Shown here in pieces: positions 1-9,772 of a stretch of DNA of 64,000 nucleotides; position 1 is the first letter of the stretch; every line of letters begins with the position of its first letter. This stretch comes from Pseudomonas sp. SCA2728.1_7 (GTDB taxonomy: Bacteria; Pseudomonadota; Gammaproteobacteria; Pseudomonadales; Pseudomonadaceae). The notes below the pieces were generated by a model. It was not told the DNA's origin, searched no databases, and saw nothing but the letters and a program-made list of their open reading frames with translations. The stretch is taken from NCBI RefSeq assembly GCF_018138145.1, contig NZ_CP073104.1, positions 6,043,001-6,107,000 on the forward strand. Reading direction: 5' to 3'. A program made the position numbers and the translations under genes.

Positions 1-1428
1 CACTTGCCGCTGAACCCGCAAAATCTGCCGGGCCAGGAATGGACCCAAGCGTTCAACACCGCGGTCAGCTTCATGACCAACACCAACTGGCAGTCCTACA
101 GCGGTGAAGCGACGCTCAGCTACCTGAGCCAGATGGTCGGCCTCACCGTGCAGAACTTCGTCAGCGCCGCCACCGGCCTCGCCGTGCTGGTTGCGCTGTG
201 CCGTGGCATCGGCCGCAAATCGACGAAAACCCTTGGCAACTTCTGGGTCGACATGACCCGCGCCACCCTCTACGGCCTGCTGCCGCTGTGCCTGTTGTTG
301 GCACTGTATCTGGTCTGGCAGGGCGTGCCACAGACCTTTGCGCAGTATGTGAACGCGGTGACGATGCAAGGCGTTGATCAAGTGATCCCGCTCGGCCCGG
401 CCGCCAGTCAGATTGCGATCAAACAACTGGGCACCAACGGCGGTGGTTTCTTCGGCGTCAACTCGGCGCATCCGTTCGAGAACCCGACCGCGTGGAGCAA
501 CTTGTTTGAAGTCGCTTCGATCATTCTGATCCCGGTGGCGCTGGTGTTCACTTTCGGCCACTACGTCAAAGACCTGCGCCAGAGCCGCGCGATCATCGCC
601 TGCATGCTCGCGCTGTTCCTGATCGGCGGCGCGACCTCGCTGTGGGCCGAATATCAGCCGAACCCGACGCTGAACAACGCTGCCGTCGAACAGGCTGCGC
701 CGCTGGAAGGCAAGGAAGCACGCTTCGGCACCACCGCCACGGTGCTGTGGTCGGTGACGACGACGGCCGCCTCGAACGGCTCGGTCAACGGCATGCACGA
801 CAGCCTCAATCCGCTCAGCGGCATGGTTGCACTGGTCAACATGATGGTTGGCGAAGTGATCTTCGGCGGCGTCGGTGCCGGGCTTTACGGCATGTTGCTC
901 AACGTGTTGATCGCAGTGTTCCTCGCCGGTCTGATGATCGGGCGTACGCCGGAATACCTCGGCAAGAAACTCCAGGCGCGAGAGGTGCAATTACTGGTGG
1001 TGACCCTGCTGGTGATGCCGGTCGGCGTGCTGGTGCTCGGTGCAATTGCCGCCGCGGTTCCCAGTGCTGCGGCGACCATCAGCAACCCTGGCCCGCACGG
1101 TTTCAGCCAGTTGCTTTACGCCTACACCTCGGCGAGTGCCAACAACGGCTCGGCGTTCGGTGGCCTGAGCGCGAACACGCCTTTCCATAACCTGATGCTG
1201 GGCCTGGGCATGTTGATCGGTCGCTTCGGTTACATCCTTCCGGTACTGGCCTTGGCCGGCAGCCTGGCGATGAAGAAAACCGCACCGATCGGCCAGAACA
1301 GTTTCCCGACTCACGGCCCGCTGTTCGTGACCCTGTTGACCGTGACCATTTTGCTTGTAGGCGGCCTGACCTTTCTGCCGACTCTGGCGCTCGGCCCGAT
1401 TGCCGAACATTTAAGTATGGGCTTCTAA
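1..1428 (+). CDS. kdpA: Potassium-transporting ATPase subunit A (5' partial)
   Basis: This is the potassium-translocating channel subunit of the KdpFABC pump in the inner membrane, used for high-affinity K+ uptake. The frame is open from base 1, so the window starts inside the gene. About 475 residues are visible against the family's roughly 560, so some 90 N-terminal residues lie outside. Multiple hydrophobic segments alternate with the pore-type glycine-rich loops, including [18 protein letters not shown] near visible residue 142 and [11 protein letters not shown] near residue 380, both typical of KdpA selectivity-filter regions. The stop lies 10 bp before kdpB, so the two genes are co-transcribed. 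The small kdpF gene would be upstream and is not visible. Confidence 0.97.
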   Translation, partial: HLPLNPQNLPGQEWTQAFNTAVSFMTNTNWQSYSGEATLSYLSQMVGLTVQNFVSAATGLAVLVALCRGIGRKSTKTLGNFWVDMTRATLYGLLPLCLLLALYLVWQGVPQTFAQYVNAVTMQGVDQVIPLGPAASQIAIKQLGTNGGGFFGVNSAHPFENPTAWSNLFEVASIILIPVALVFTFGHYVKDLRQSRAIIACMLALFLIGGATSLWAEYQPNPTLNNAAVEQAAPLEGKEARFGTTATVLWSVTTTAASNGSVNGMHDSLNPLSGMVALVNMMVGEVIFGGVGAGLYGMLLNVLIAVFLAGLMIGRTPEYLGKKLQAREVQLLVVTLLVMPVGVLVLGAIAAAVPSAAATISNPGPHGFSQLLYAYTSASANNGSAFGGLSANTPFHNLMLGLGMLIGRFGYILPVLALAGSLAMKKTAPIGQNSFPTHGPLFVTLLTVTILLVGGLTFLPTLALGPIAEHLSMGF

Positions 1429-1438
1429 GGAATCCATC

Positions 1439-3502
1439 ATGAATATGCACGTTCCTGCAAAACCTGCAGAGCCGACCAAGTCGGCAGAAGCACCGAAAAC
1501 CGCGATCTCGGCCCTGTGGCGGCCGGCGCTGCTGCAAGCTTTCGTCAAGCTCGACCCTCGGCAGTTGAAGCGTTCGCCGGTGATGCTGGTGGTCGAACTG
1601 ACCGCGATTTTCACCACCGTGCTGTGCTTCATTCCCGACGCCGATGTGCCGACCTTTGTCGCCGCGCAAATCGCCCTGTGGCTGTGGTTCACCGTGCTGT
1701 TCGCCAACTTCGCCGAAGCCTTGGCCGAAGGTCGCGGCAAGGCGCGCGCCGATAGCCTCAAGGCCGGCAGCGAAGGCCTCAGCGCGCGACGCAAACTGGC
1801 CAACGGCAGCTTTCAGGTCGTGCCGGCGGCGAGCCTGCGCAAAGGTGATGTGGTGCGCGTCGAAGCCGGGGAGATGATCCCCGGTGACGGTGAGGTCATC
1901 GAAGGCATCGCGGCGGTCAACGAAGCGGCGATCACCGGTGAATCGGCGCCGGTGATTCGTGAGTCCGGCGGCGATCGTTCGGCGGTCACTGGCAACACGC
2001 GACTGGTGTCTGACTGGTTGCTGGTGCAGATCACCGTCAATCCGGGTGAGTCGACTCTGGATCGCATGATCGCCCTGGTCGAAGGCGCCAAACGCCAGAA
2101 GACCCCGAACGAAGTGGCGTTGGACATCCTGCTGATTGGCCTGACCCTGATCTTCCTGCTGGTGGTGGTGACCCTGCAACCGTTCGCCCATTTCGCCAAT
2201 GGCAGCCTGCCGCTGGTGTTTCTGGTGGCGCTGCTGGTCACGCTGATCCCGACCACTATTGGCGGTTTGCTGTCGGCGATCGGTATCGCCGGGATGGATC
2301 GTCTGGTGCGTCTGAACGTGATCGCCAAGTCCGGTCGTGCGGTGGAAGCAGCGGGTGACGTGCATGTACTGCTGCTGGACAAGACCGGCACCATCACCTT
2401 CGGTAATCGTCGTTGCAGTGCGGTCTACGCTGCACCGGGTGTCAGCGGTCGCGAGCTGGCCGAAGGTGCGTTGTTCGCTTCGCTGGCCGATGAAACCGCT
2501 GAAGGTAAATCCATCGTTGAATACCTGCGTGGTCTGCATCCGCAACCTGAGCCGGCGCTGGAAACCCTGACCGCCGTGCCGTTCAGCGCTGAAACCCGCT
2601 TGTCCGGTGTCGACTATCAGGGCCGTGTCTATCGCAAAGGCGCGGTGGACTCGCTGCTGAGTTTTCTCGGGCAAAAACGCTCGGATCTGGCCCCAGCCCT
2701 GTCGCGGGAAATCGACAAGATTGCGCAGAGCGGCGGTACCCCGTTACTGGTCTGCGCCGACGGTAAATTGCTTGGCGCGATTCACCTCAAAGACGTGGTC
2801 AAACCGGGCATTCGTGAGCGTTTCGCCGAACTGCGCAAACTCGGCATTCGCACCGTAATGGTCACCGGTGACAACCCGCTGACCGCCGCTGCCATCGCCG
2901 CTGAAGCGGGCGTCGATGATGTTCTCGCCGAAGCCACGCCGGAGAAGAAACTCGCGCGTATTCGTCACGAGCAGAACGACGGTCGCCTGGTCGCGATGTG
3001 CGGCGATGGCGCCAACGACGCGCCGGCGCTGGCTCAGGCAGACGTCGGCATGGCGATGAACGACGGCACCCAGGCTGCACGCGAAGCGGCGAACATGGTC
3101 GACCTCGACAGCGACCCGACCAAGCTGCTCGATGTGGTGCAGATCGGCAAGGAATTGCTGGTGACCCGTGGCGCGCTGACGACCTTTTCCATCGCCAACG
3201 ACGTGGCCAAATACTTCGCGATTCTGCCGGCACTGTTCGCCTCGATTTATCCGCAACTGGGTGTGCTGAACATCATGCAGCTGACCAGTCCGCAGAGTGC
3301 GATTCTCTCGGCGATTGTCTTCAACGCCTTGATCATCGTTGTGCTGATTCCGCTGGCGCTGCGCGGGGTTCGCGTGCAGGCGGCGAGTGCGGCGGCGTTG
3401 CTGCGACGCAATCTGTTGATCTATGGATTGGGCGGGATTCTGGTGCCGTTCGTGGGGATCAAGGCGATCGACATGCTGCTCACGGCGCTGCATCTGGTGT
3501 GA
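1439..3502 (+). CDS. kdpB: Potassium-transporting ATPase ATP-binding subunit
   Basis: This is the catalytic P-type ATPase subunit of KdpFABC (687 aa, normal length). It hydrolyses ATP and passes through a phospho-aspartate intermediate to drive K+ uptake. The phosphorylation motif DKTGTIT places the acceptor at Asp314. The actuator motif TGES is near residue 165, and the hinge motif [10 protein letters not shown] is near residue 522. Hydrophobic helices lie at about 35-90, 220-285 and 580-687. The start ATG follows AAGGAATCCATC, with AAGGA as a ribosome site. It sits directly behind kdpA. The next operon gene, kdpC, is unusually far away (456 bp) because of an intervening repeat array. Confidence 0.98.
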   Translation: MNMHVPAKPAEPTKSAEAPKTAISALWRPALLQAFVKLDPRQLKRSPVMLVVELTAIFTTVLCFIPDADVPTFVAAQIALWLWFTVLFANFAEALAEGRGKARADSLKAGSEGLSARRKLANGSFQVVPAASLRKGDVVRVEAGEMIPGDGEVIEGIAAVNEAAITGESAPVIRESGGDRSAVTGNTRLVSDWLLVQITVNPGESTLDRMIALVEGAKRQKTPNEVALDILLIGLTLIFLLVVVTLQPFAHFANGSLPLVFLVALLVTLIPTTIGGLLSAIGIAGMDRLVRLNVIAKSGRAVEAAGDVHVLLLDKTGTITFGNRRCSAVYAAPGVSGRELAEGALFASLADETAEGKSIVEYLRGLHPQPEPALETLTAVPFSAETRLSGVDYQGRVYRKGAVDSLLSFLGQKRSDLAPALSREIDKIAQSGGTPLLVCADGKLLGAIHLKDVVKPGIRERFAELRKLGIRTVMVTGDNPLTAAAIAAEAGVDDVLAEATPEKKLARIRHEQNDGRLVAMCGDGANDAPALAQADVGMAMNDGTQAAREAANMVDLDSDPTKLLDVVQIGKELLVTRGALTTFSIANDVAKYFAILPALFASIYPQLGVLNIMQLTSPQSAILSAIVFNALIIVVLIPLALRGVRVQAASAAALLRRNLLIYGLGGILVPFVGIKAIDMLLTALHLV

Positions 3503-3514
3503 GGCGGGAAAGAA

Positions 3515-3902
3515 CCCCTCACCCTAACCCTCTCCCGGAGGGAGAGGGGACTGACCGAGGTGATTACGGGAGCTACACCGACCTGAAATACCGAGCCGAA
3601 CTCAGGTTTGAACTGCACAAAGATCGGCTCCCTTTCCTTTTGTCACCTTCGTGGGAGAGGGGACTGACCGAGGTGATTGGGAGAGGTACATCGACCTGAA
3701 ATACCGAGCCGAACTCAGGTTTTGAACAGCACAAAAACCGGCTCCCTTACCCCTTGGCGACTTTGGGGGAGAGGGACTGACCGAGTGGTTAATCAAAGGT
3801 ACATCGGCCAGAAATACCGAGCCGAACGCAAGTTTTGAAAAGTACAAAGATCGGCTCCCTTTCCCCCTCGCCCCCTTGGGGGAGAGGGCTGGGGTGAGGG
3901 GG
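3515..3902. repeat. Three-unit 113-bp tandem repeat with inverted terminal arms
   Basis: Between kdpB and kdpC, a block of 113-114 bp is repeated three times, with unit starts (GGAGAGGG...CTGACCGAG) at 3541, 3654 and 3768 and a fourth partial start at 3881. Each unit carries the shared cores GAAATACCGAGCCGAAC and CGGCTCCCTT. The array is bounded by inverted arms: CCCCTCACCCTAACCCTCTC at 3515, and its near-complement at 3880-3902. No coding frame is supported. The structure resembles a non-autonomous palindromic dispersed repeat that was tandemly amplified. The third unit is the most diverged. Confidence 0.85.
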
Positions 3903-3958
3903 AAGAGATCCCCCTGACACTCCACCAAAGTTTGCCCAACGAATTCGAGGATTTTGCA

Positions 3959-4504
3959 ATGTCCACAATGATACGTCCGGCCCTGAGCCTGCTGGTGCTG
4001 ATGACCCTGGTCACCGGCGTCGCCTATCCACTGGTGGTAACCGGTGTCGCGCAAGTCGCATTCCCCGCGCAAGCCAACGGCAGCCTGGTGCACGACGCCG
4101 ACGGCAAGGTCCGTGGTTCGTCACTGATCGCCCAGGATTTTGTCGGCGATGCCTGGTTCCATCCACGTCCCTCCGCCGGTGCGTTTGCTACGGTTTCCAG
4201 CAGCGCAAGCAACCTGGCGCCGAGCAATCCGGCACTCGCCACGCGGGTGATCGACGACGCCAACAAACTCCAGGTTCCCGGCCAAGGCCCGGTGCCATTG
4301 GCCTTGCTGACCACCTCCGGCAGCGGCCTTGATCCACACTTGCCTCCGGCGGCGATTGCCTATCAACTGGCGCGTGTTGCAGCGGCGCGAAACCTGCCGG
4401 TGTCGACCTTGCAGCAACTGCTCGATGCGCACATCGAACAGCCGCTGGTGGGGCCGCCGGTAGTGAATGTGCTGGCGTTGAACATGGCACTGGAAAAATT
4501 GTAG
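3959..4504 (+). CDS. kdpC: Potassium-transporting ATPase subunit C
   Basis: This is the assembly and accessory subunit of the KdpFABC pump, 181 aa, anchored by one N-terminal membrane helix (residues about 5-30) with the rest periplasmic. Family hallmarks are visible: GSSLIAQDF near residue 52, WFHPRPSA near 64, [11 protein letters not shown] near 80 and [11 protein letters not shown] near 120. The chosen ATG follows CGAGGATTTTGCA, with GAGG as the ribosome site. An upstream in-frame TTG at 3932 lacks one. The gene is separated from kdpB by the tandem repeat, so translation cannot be coupled to kdpB as it may be in more compact kdp operons. Confidence 0.97.
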   Translation: MSTMIRPALSLLVLMTLVTGVAYPLVVTGVAQVAFPAQANGSLVHDADGKVRGSSLIAQDFVGDAWFHPRPSAGAFATVSSSASNLAPSNPALATRVIDDANKLQVPGQGPVPLALLTTSGSGLDPHLPPAAIAYQLARVAAARNLPVSTLQQLLDAHIEQPLVGPPVVNVLALNMALEKL

Positions 4505-4515
4505 ATCGGTGGCGC

Positions 4516-4592
4516 GGCCATTCGCGAGCAGGCTCGCTCCCACAGGGATACGCGTTCAAAATGTGGGAGCGAGCCTGCTCGCGAAGAGGGCC
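4516..4592. repeat. REPIN (inverted REP pair) between kdpC and kdpD
   Basis: Two REP palindromes face each other: GGCCATTCGCGAGCAGGCTC... on the left and ...GAGCCTGCTCGCGAAGAGGG on the right, separated by a short spacer. The pair can fold into one long hairpin. It lies in the 130-bp gap between kdpC and kdpD, inside the presumed operon, and could affect mRNA stability or read-through there. Confidence 0.9.
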
Positions 4593-4634
4593 GAAAGAAC
4601 ACTGCATAACTATCAGCAAGAGAGAGCATCAAGC

Positions 4635-7286
4635 ATGAGCGACTCCGGCCGCGCCGACGCACTGTTAGCAGACTTGCCCCGTGACGGCCGTGGCCGGTTG
4701 AAAGTATTCCTCGGCGCCGCCCCCGGTGTCGGCAAGACCTACGCCATGCTTCAGGCCGCCCACACCCAGTTGCGCCAAGGAGTGAAAGTCCTCGCCGGCG
4801 TCGTCGAAACCCACGGCCGCGCTGAAACCGAAGCGCTGCTCGGCGGCTTGCCGCAGCAGCCGCTGGTGCGCTCGGAATACCGTGGCGTGATGCTCGAAGA
4901 AATGGACCTCGACGGCATTCTCGCCGCCAGGCCCAAGCTTGTGCTGGTCGATGAACTGGCCCACAGCAACGCGCCCGGCAGCCGCCACGCCAAGCGCTGG
5001 CAAGACATTCAGGAACTGCTCGCCGCCGGCATCGACGTGTTCACCACGGTCAACGTCCAGCACCTGGAAAGTCTCAACGATCAGGTGCGCGGCATCACCG
5101 GTGTGCAAGTGCGCGAAACCCTGCCGGACTGGGTGCTGCAAGAAGCCTACGAACTGCTGCTGATCGACCTGCCGCCGCGTGAATTGCTCGAGCGTCTGCG
5201 CGAAGGCAAGGTCTATGTGCCGGAGCAGGCGCGCGCGGCGATCGATGCGTTTTTCACCCAGACCAACCTCACCGCATTGCGCGAACTGGCGATGCAAACC
5301 GCCGCCGCGCAGGTCGACAATGATCTCGCCCAAGGCTATCGCCAACTCGGCCAGGCCGCCCCGGCAGTGCGCGGGCGATTGCTGGTCGGCGTCGATGGTG
5401 ATGCGCAGGCCGAACGCCTGGTCCGCCACGCCAGTCGCGTCGCCCAGCGTCGGCATCTGCCGTGGAGTCTGGTGCACGTCGACAACGGCACCGTACGCGA
5501 CGAGCAATCGCGTCTGCGCCTGCAAAGCGCTCAGCAACTGGCCGAGCGTCTTGGCGGCGAGGTGGTTTTACTGCGCGCCGGTGAGGTCGCCAAAACCCTG
5601 ATCCAGCATGCCGCCGAGCGCCGCGCGAGCCTGGTCCTGGTCGGCCAGTCCCGGCCACGTCTGCGCCGTCGTTTGTTTGGCGGCGGACTCGCGGCGCGTT
5701 TGTTACGTCAGGCCCATGGGCTGGAAATCAACGTCCTCGACAGCGATCAGCAACAGCATCAACCGCGCCCGCGCAATGCTCTGACCTTGGTGTGGTTCGA
5801 CTATGCGCTGGCGCTGGTCGCCACTGTGTTGGCCAGTGCTCTGGCGTGGGCGGTGTCGAGTGTGTTGCCACTGCCGAACATCTCGTTGGTGTTCCTCGCG
5901 GCGGTGTTGCTGGTCGCGGTGCGTAGCAGTCTCGGTCCGGCGCTGGCCTGTGCCGCGTTGTCGTTTCTGACCTATGACTTTTTGTTCATCCCGCCGAATT
6001 TTTCTTTCAGCATTCAGCGCGAAGAAGACGTACTGACCTTGCTGTTTTTCCTGCTGATGGCAGCGCTCACGGGTAACCTTGCGGCGCGTCAGCGTCGGCA
6101 ATTGCAGGCCCTGCGCGACACCCAGGAAGAGACCACCGAACTGCTCGACCTGTCGCGCAAACTAACCGCCGCGACCGACCGCCAAGCGGTAATCAGCGCC
6201 GCCGCGCAACACCTCAATGGCTGGAGCGATCTGCAACTGTGCCTGCTCAACCGCGACGGCCAGGGCGGCTGGAAAGTCGAAACCGGCGGCCCGCTGCAAT
6301 TCACCGAAGCCGAACGCGCCGCCGCCGATTGGGCCTGGCAACACGATCAACCCGCAGGCATGGGCACCGGCACGTTGCCGTTCGGGCGTTGGTGGTGGTG
6401 GCCGCTGTCGGTCGAGGATGGGCCGTTGGCGCTGCTCGGTGTCTGTGCGAAAGAGGGCCAGACTTTGAGTGGCCAGCGCCGTCGTTTGCTCACCGCGTTG
6501 AGTCAGCCGTTGGCGCAAGCGCTGGCGCGCGCACAGTTGGCCGATGATCTGGAAGCTGCGCGCCTGCACGGTGAAACCGAACAACTGCGCAGTGCCTTGC
6601 TGGCGTCGGTATCCCACGACTTGCGCACGCCGCTGACCGCCATGCGCGGCAGCATCGACAGCCTGTTGGCCCTCGGCGAAGCGATCCCGCTGGAGGATCG
6701 TCGTGAACTGCTCGAAGGCACTCGCGACGAAGCCGAACGCCTCGATCGCTACATTCAGAATCTGCTCGACATGACCCGCCTCGGCCATGGTGCGTTGAAG
6801 CTGGCGCGGGACTGGGTGTCGCCGGCCGACATCGTTGGCAGCTCGCTCAACCGATTGCGTGCAGTGCTGGCGCCGCTGCAAGTCAGCACCGATGTGCCGG
6901 GCGAGTTGCCGTTGTTGTTCGTCCATGCCGCGTTGATCGAACAGGCATTGGTCAATGTGATGGAAAACGCGGCGCGCTTTTCGCCAGCTCACGGTCGACT
7001 GCAACTGAACGCAGGCGCGAATGACCAAGAGATTTTCTTCTCGGTCAGTGACGAAGGACCGGGGATTCCCGAAGAGGAACGGGCGAAGATTTTCGACATG
7101 TTCTACACCGCTGCCCGGGGAGATCGCGGGGGGCAGGGCACCGGCCTCGGGCTGGCGATCTGTCAGGGCATGGTCGGTGCGCACGGCGGGCGGATCAGCG
7201 TCGCCAACGGCATCGATGGACGCGGCACTTGCATCACCTTGCACTTGCCGTTGCAGACACAGCCGGGAATGGACGATGAAGCCTGA
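4635..7286 (+). CDS. kdpD: Osmosensitive K+ channel sensor histidine kinase
   Basis: This membrane sensor kinase responds to K+ limitation or turgor and phosphorylates KdpE (883 aa, usual length). The N-terminal KdpD domain has a P-loop, GAAPGVGKTYAM, at about 27-38. A universal-stress-like domain follows (about 250-370), then four closely spaced membrane helices (about 390-490) and a GAF-like region. The kinase core has the phospho-acceptor in SHDLRTP at His661, with ATP-binding motifs DEGPGIPEE and GQGTGLGLA near the C terminus. The start ATG follows AAGAGAGAGCATCAAGC. An upstream in-frame extension runs through the REPIN and is rejected. It is followed by kdpE after 48 bp. Confidence 0.97.
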   Translation: MSDSGRADALLADLPRDGRGRLKVFLGAAPGVGKTYAMLQAAHTQLRQGVKVLAGVVETHGRAETEALLGGLPQQPLVRSEYRGVMLEEMDLDGILAARPKLVLVDELAHSNAPGSRHAKRWQDIQELLAAGIDVFTTVNVQHLESLNDQVRGITGVQVRETLPDWVLQEAYELLLIDLPPRELLERLREGKVYVPEQARAAIDAFFTQTNLTALRELAMQTAAAQVDNDLAQGYRQLGQAAPAVRGRLLVGVDGDAQAERLVRHASRVAQRRHLPWSLVHVDNGTVRDEQSRLRLQSAQQLAERLGGEVVLLRAGEVAKTLIQHAAERRASLVLVGQSRPRLRRRLFGGGLAARLLRQAHGLEINVLDSDQQQHQPRPRNALTLVWFDYALALVATVLASALAWAVSSVLPLPNISLVFLAAVLLVAVRSSLGPALACAALSFLTYDFLFIPPNFSFSIQREEDVLTLLFFLLMAALTGNLAARQRRQLQALRDTQEETTELLDLSRKLTAATDRQAVISAAAQHLNGWSDLQLCLLNRDGQGGWKVETGGPLQFTEAERAAADWAWQHDQPAGMGTGTLPFGRWWWWPLSVEDGPLALLGVCAKEGQTLSGQRRRLLTALSQPLAQALARAQLADDLEAARLHGETEQLRSALLASVSHDLRTPLTAMRGSIDSLLALGEAIPLEDRRELLEGTRDEAERLDRYIQNLLDMTRLGHGALKLARDWVSPADIVGSSLNRLRAVLAPLQVSTDVPGELPLLFVHAALIEQALVNVMENAARFSPAHGRLQLNAGANDQEIFFSVSDEGPGIPEEERAKIFDMFYTAARGDRGGQGTGLGLAICQGMVGAHGGRISVANGIDGRGTCITLHLPLQTQPGMDDEA

Positions 7287-7334
7287 TTGCGACTGCGCTA
7301 CTCTCTTGCCACTCTTTTGTGTTGATGTGAATTC

Positions 7335-8033
7335 ATGAGCCAGACCGCGACCATTTTGGTCATCGACGACGAACCGCAGATCCGCAAATTCCTGCGCATC
7401 AGCCTCGCTTCCCAGGGCTACAAAGTGCTTGAGGCCGGCACCGGTGCCGAGGGGTTGGCGCAGGCCGCACTGAACAAGCCGGACTTGCTGGTGCTCGATT
7501 TAGGCCTGCCGGACATGGACGGCCAGCAAGTGCTGCGCGAGTTTCGCGAATGGGCCACGACGCCGGTGCTGGTGCTGTCGGTGCGCGCCAGCGAAGGGCA
7601 GAAAGTCCAGGCGCTGGATGGCGGCGCCAATGACTACGTGACCAAGCCGTTCGGCATTCAGGAATTTCTCGCGCGGGTTCGCGCCTTGTTGCGTCAGGCG
7701 CCGGCGGGGGAGGCGCAGCAGGCGGCGCTGAGCTTTGGTCCGTTGACGGTTGATCTGGCCTATCGGCGCGTGCTGCTCGACGGTGTCGAAGTGGCGCTGA
7801 CGCGCAAGGAATACGCGGTGCTGGCGCAACTGGCGCGGCATCCGGGGCGAGTGATTACCCAGCAGCAATTGCTCAAGGATATCTGGGGACCGACGCACAC
7901 CGAGGACAGTCATTATCTGCGGATTGTGGTGGGGCATTTGCGCCAGAAGCTGGCGGATGATCCGACGCGGCCGCGGTTTATCGTCACTGAAGCCGGGGTT
8001 GGGTATCGGCTGTTGAGTGAGAACAGCCTGTAG
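7335..8033 (+). CDS. kdpE: KDP operon response regulator
   Basis: This OmpR/PhoB-type response regulator (232 aa) activates kdpFABC transcription after phosphorylation by KdpD. The receiver domain (1-120) has the acidic pair Asp11-Asp12, the phospho-acceptor Asp55 in LVLDLGLPDMDG, and the conserved lysine in YVTKPFG. The C-terminal winged helix (about 130-228) ends in a typical RHLRQKL-like recognition segment (VVGHLRQKLADDP). The gene is immediately downstream of kdpD. No clear intrinsic terminator was seen. A REPIN follows at 8055. Confidence 0.97.
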   Translation: MSQTATILVIDDEPQIRKFLRISLASQGYKVLEAGTGAEGLAQAALNKPDLLVLDLGLPDMDGQQVLREFREWATTPVLVLSVRASEGQKVQALDGGANDYVTKPFGIQEFLARVRALLRQAPAGEAQQAALSFGPLTVDLAYRRVLLDGVEVALTRKEYAVLAQLARHPGRVITQQQLLKDIWGPTHTEDSHYLRIVVGHLRQKLADDPTRPRFIVTEAGVGYRLLSENSL

Positions 8034-8054
8034 GTAGTTGTGTTGTCTTTTCTG

Positions 8055-8130
8055 GCCTCATCGCGAGCAGGCTCACTCCTACATTTGGAATGCATTCCCC
8101 TTGTAGGAGTGAGCCTGCTCGCGATGAGGG
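8055..8130. repeat. REPIN downstream of kdpE
   Basis: Inverted REP arms (ATCGCGAGCAGGCTCACTCC and GGAGTGAGCCTGCTCGCGAT) flank the spacer TTTGGAATGCATTCCCC. The same spacer, nearly unchanged, recurs in the REPIN at 12072. It lies between the convergent ends of kdpE and the patatin-like gene. Confidence 0.92.
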
Positions 8131-8160
8131 CATTGCATTCAATCGAGATTTTTCAGTCGA

Positions 8161-9198
8161 TCAACCCTGCTCACTCTCATACCGATCCAGCGTATCCCGG
8201 GCAATCTCGCGCCCCAACGCGATCAACTCCGGTGCCTTGTAAAACTCGAAAAACCGGCACACCCGCTTCGGCACGTTGATCAGGATATCCGGCGGATACC
8301 CGGCAATCTTGTATTGCGCCAGCGAGGTCTGCATCACCTCGAAACTCTGGTTGATCAAATCCAGCAACGACGCCGGCCCGACGTTATCGATGATGAACGA
8401 ACCGGTCGCCGATTTCGGTGCGCCTTCACGCTCGGGCGCGGCGGCGGGTTGCTGGCTTTCCGGCTCGGCGCCTTCCAGCCAAGGGTTGATGTCTGCCGCT
8501 TCGGCGCGCAGCGCTTCCTGTTCGAGCCGCAACAGTTGCTCGGCCTGTGTACGGCGGAACGGCATCTTCGATCCCAGCGAACTGAGCAGGCTGTCAAAGC
8601 GTGAGCGAAATGCGGCCGGGCGCTGGATCACCGGCAATTTGTAGTGACGCTGATTGGTCGAGTTGAGATTGACCGCAATGATCAGATCACAGTGGCTCGA
8701 CACCACCGGCACGATCGGCAACGGGTTGAGAATGCCGCCGTCGACCAGCATGCGATTGCCCTGCATCACCGGGGTGAACAGGCTGGGAATCGCCGCCGAG
8801 GCGCGCATCGCCTGATGCAGGCAGCCTTCCTGAAACCAGATTTCCTGCTGGTTGGTGAGGTCGGCGGCGACGGCGGTGTAGGGGATGCGCAAGTCTTCGA
8901 TGTTGATTTCGCCGACGATCTTGCGGATCTGCCCGAAGACCTTTTCGCCGCGAATTGCGCCGAGGCGGAAACTCACGTCGACCAGCCGCAGCACATCCAG
9001 ATAGTCGAGACTTTCGATCCAGTTCTTGTAAACGTCGAGTTTGCCGGCGGCGTAGATCCCGCCGACTACCGCGCCCATCGAACACCCGGCAATGCAGGCG
9101 ATGTCGTAACCGCGTCGTTCGATCTCTTCAATGACTCCGATATGGGCATAACCCCGGGCGCCACCGGAGCCCAGCACCAGTGCGACACGCTTTTTCAT
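8161..9198 (-). CDS. Patatin-like phospholipase family protein (RssA/NTE type)
   Basis: This is a predicted cytosolic serine acyl hydrolase of the bacterial patatin/NTE family (345 aa). The oxyanion loop GSGGARG is at residues 10-16. The nucleophile Ser40 is in GCSMG (GxSxG), and the dyad aspartate Asp153 is in VDGGILNP. Substrates are unknown; family members deacylate phospholipids or lysophospholipids. The ATG is preceded by GGAGGAAGTTTG, a strong ribosome site; an 11-residue N-terminal extension is possible but unsupported. The C-terminal third (about 200-345) is less typical and carries an acidic, proline-rich stretch near 255-270. Confidence 0.9.
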   Translation of the reverse strand: MKKRVALVLGSGGARGYAHIGVIEEIERRGYDIACIAGCSMGAVVGGIYAAGKLDVYKNWIESLDYLDVLRLVDVSFRLGAIRGEKVFGQIRKIVGEINIEDLRIPYTAVAADLTNQQEIWFQEGCLHQAMRASAAIPSLFTPVMQGNRMLVDGGILNPLPIVPVVSSHCDLIIAVNLNSTNQRHYKLPVIQRPAAFRSRFDSLLSSLGSKMPFRRTQAEQLLRLEQEALRAEAADINPWLEGAEPESQQPAAAPEREGAPKSATGSFIIDNVGPASLLDLINQSFEVMQTSLAQYKIAGYPPDILINVPKRVCRFFEFYKAPELIALGREIARDTLDRYESEQG

Positions 9199-9414
9199 CA
9201 AACTTCCTCCCGACAAGGTTGCACAATGCACCCATCGCCGGGCTGGCTCAATCGCCGAGGTCGTTGAGTGCGCCAGTGACGTCGTTTTTTCGATACTGCA
9301 TGACCCTTCGGCTATATCCTTCTCAGTTGCGCGGTTTCACCCGCCGGCGAGGCACTTTTTCGCAGCCAAGCCGTCTTACCTGCACGACTGTTGACCTATT
9401 TTGAGGTGTGAGTG

Positions 9415-9693
9415 ATGAAAGCCTGGATCTGTGTGCCGTTGATGGCTCTGGCATTGGCCGGTTGCGCCGGTAAAACCGCTTACCGCGACAGCTGCGGCAG
9501 CCAGCTCGACGCGGCTTGGCATGAACTGGATCTGGCCAAGGCTGAAGGCTTTGCCGGCACCGTCAGCTACTCCAAAGCGTTGTCGCTGCTGACCGCCGCG
9601 AAGACCCAGCAGCAATTCGAGGGGTTTGAAGGCTGCAGCAAGAAAGCCGAGAAGGCGCGTTTCTACATTCGCGAATCCCGCGCCGGCCGCTAA
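9415..9693 (+). CDS. Small predicted lipoprotein
   Basis: This is a 92-aa protein with a signal peptide ending in the lipobox LAGC (lipidated Cys at about residue 18), so it is probably anchored in the outer membrane. The mature part is helix-rich (SQLDAAWHELDLAKAEGFAG, then SYSKALSLLTAAKTQQQFEG) with two more cysteines (CGSQ and GCSKK) that could form a disulfide. The function is unknown. A GTG directly before the ATG is an alternative start; GAGGTG lies upstream of both. The next gene begins 79 bp later on the same strand. Confidence 0.8.
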   Translation: MKAWICVPLMALALAGCAGKTAYRDSCGSQLDAAWHELDLAKAEGFAGTVSYSKALSLLTAAKTQQQFEGFEGCSKKAEKARFYIRESRAGR

Positions 9694-9772
9694 GCTGCTG
9701 ACGTGAAGCAAGGAGGCTGCGTTCACTGGACGGCAGAATGTTCTTCGGAGCCATTTGAATCAGGAGCAAGTG

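Noticed and set aside
1103..2674. Long minus-strand open frame opposite kdpB (over 500 codons)
   Set aside because: It is a high-GC antisense shadow of kdpB with no ribosome site, arginine/glutamine/histidine-rich nonsense composition and no family resemblance.
3515..3902. CRISPR-like array between kdpB and kdpC
   Set aside because: The whole 113-bp unit is repeated rather than short repeats with unique spacers, and there are no cas genes.
4509..4634. N-terminal extension of KdpD through the REPIN
   Set aside because: Translated REP sequence is a recurrent artefact; the ATG at 4635 gives the expected start before the P-loop domain.
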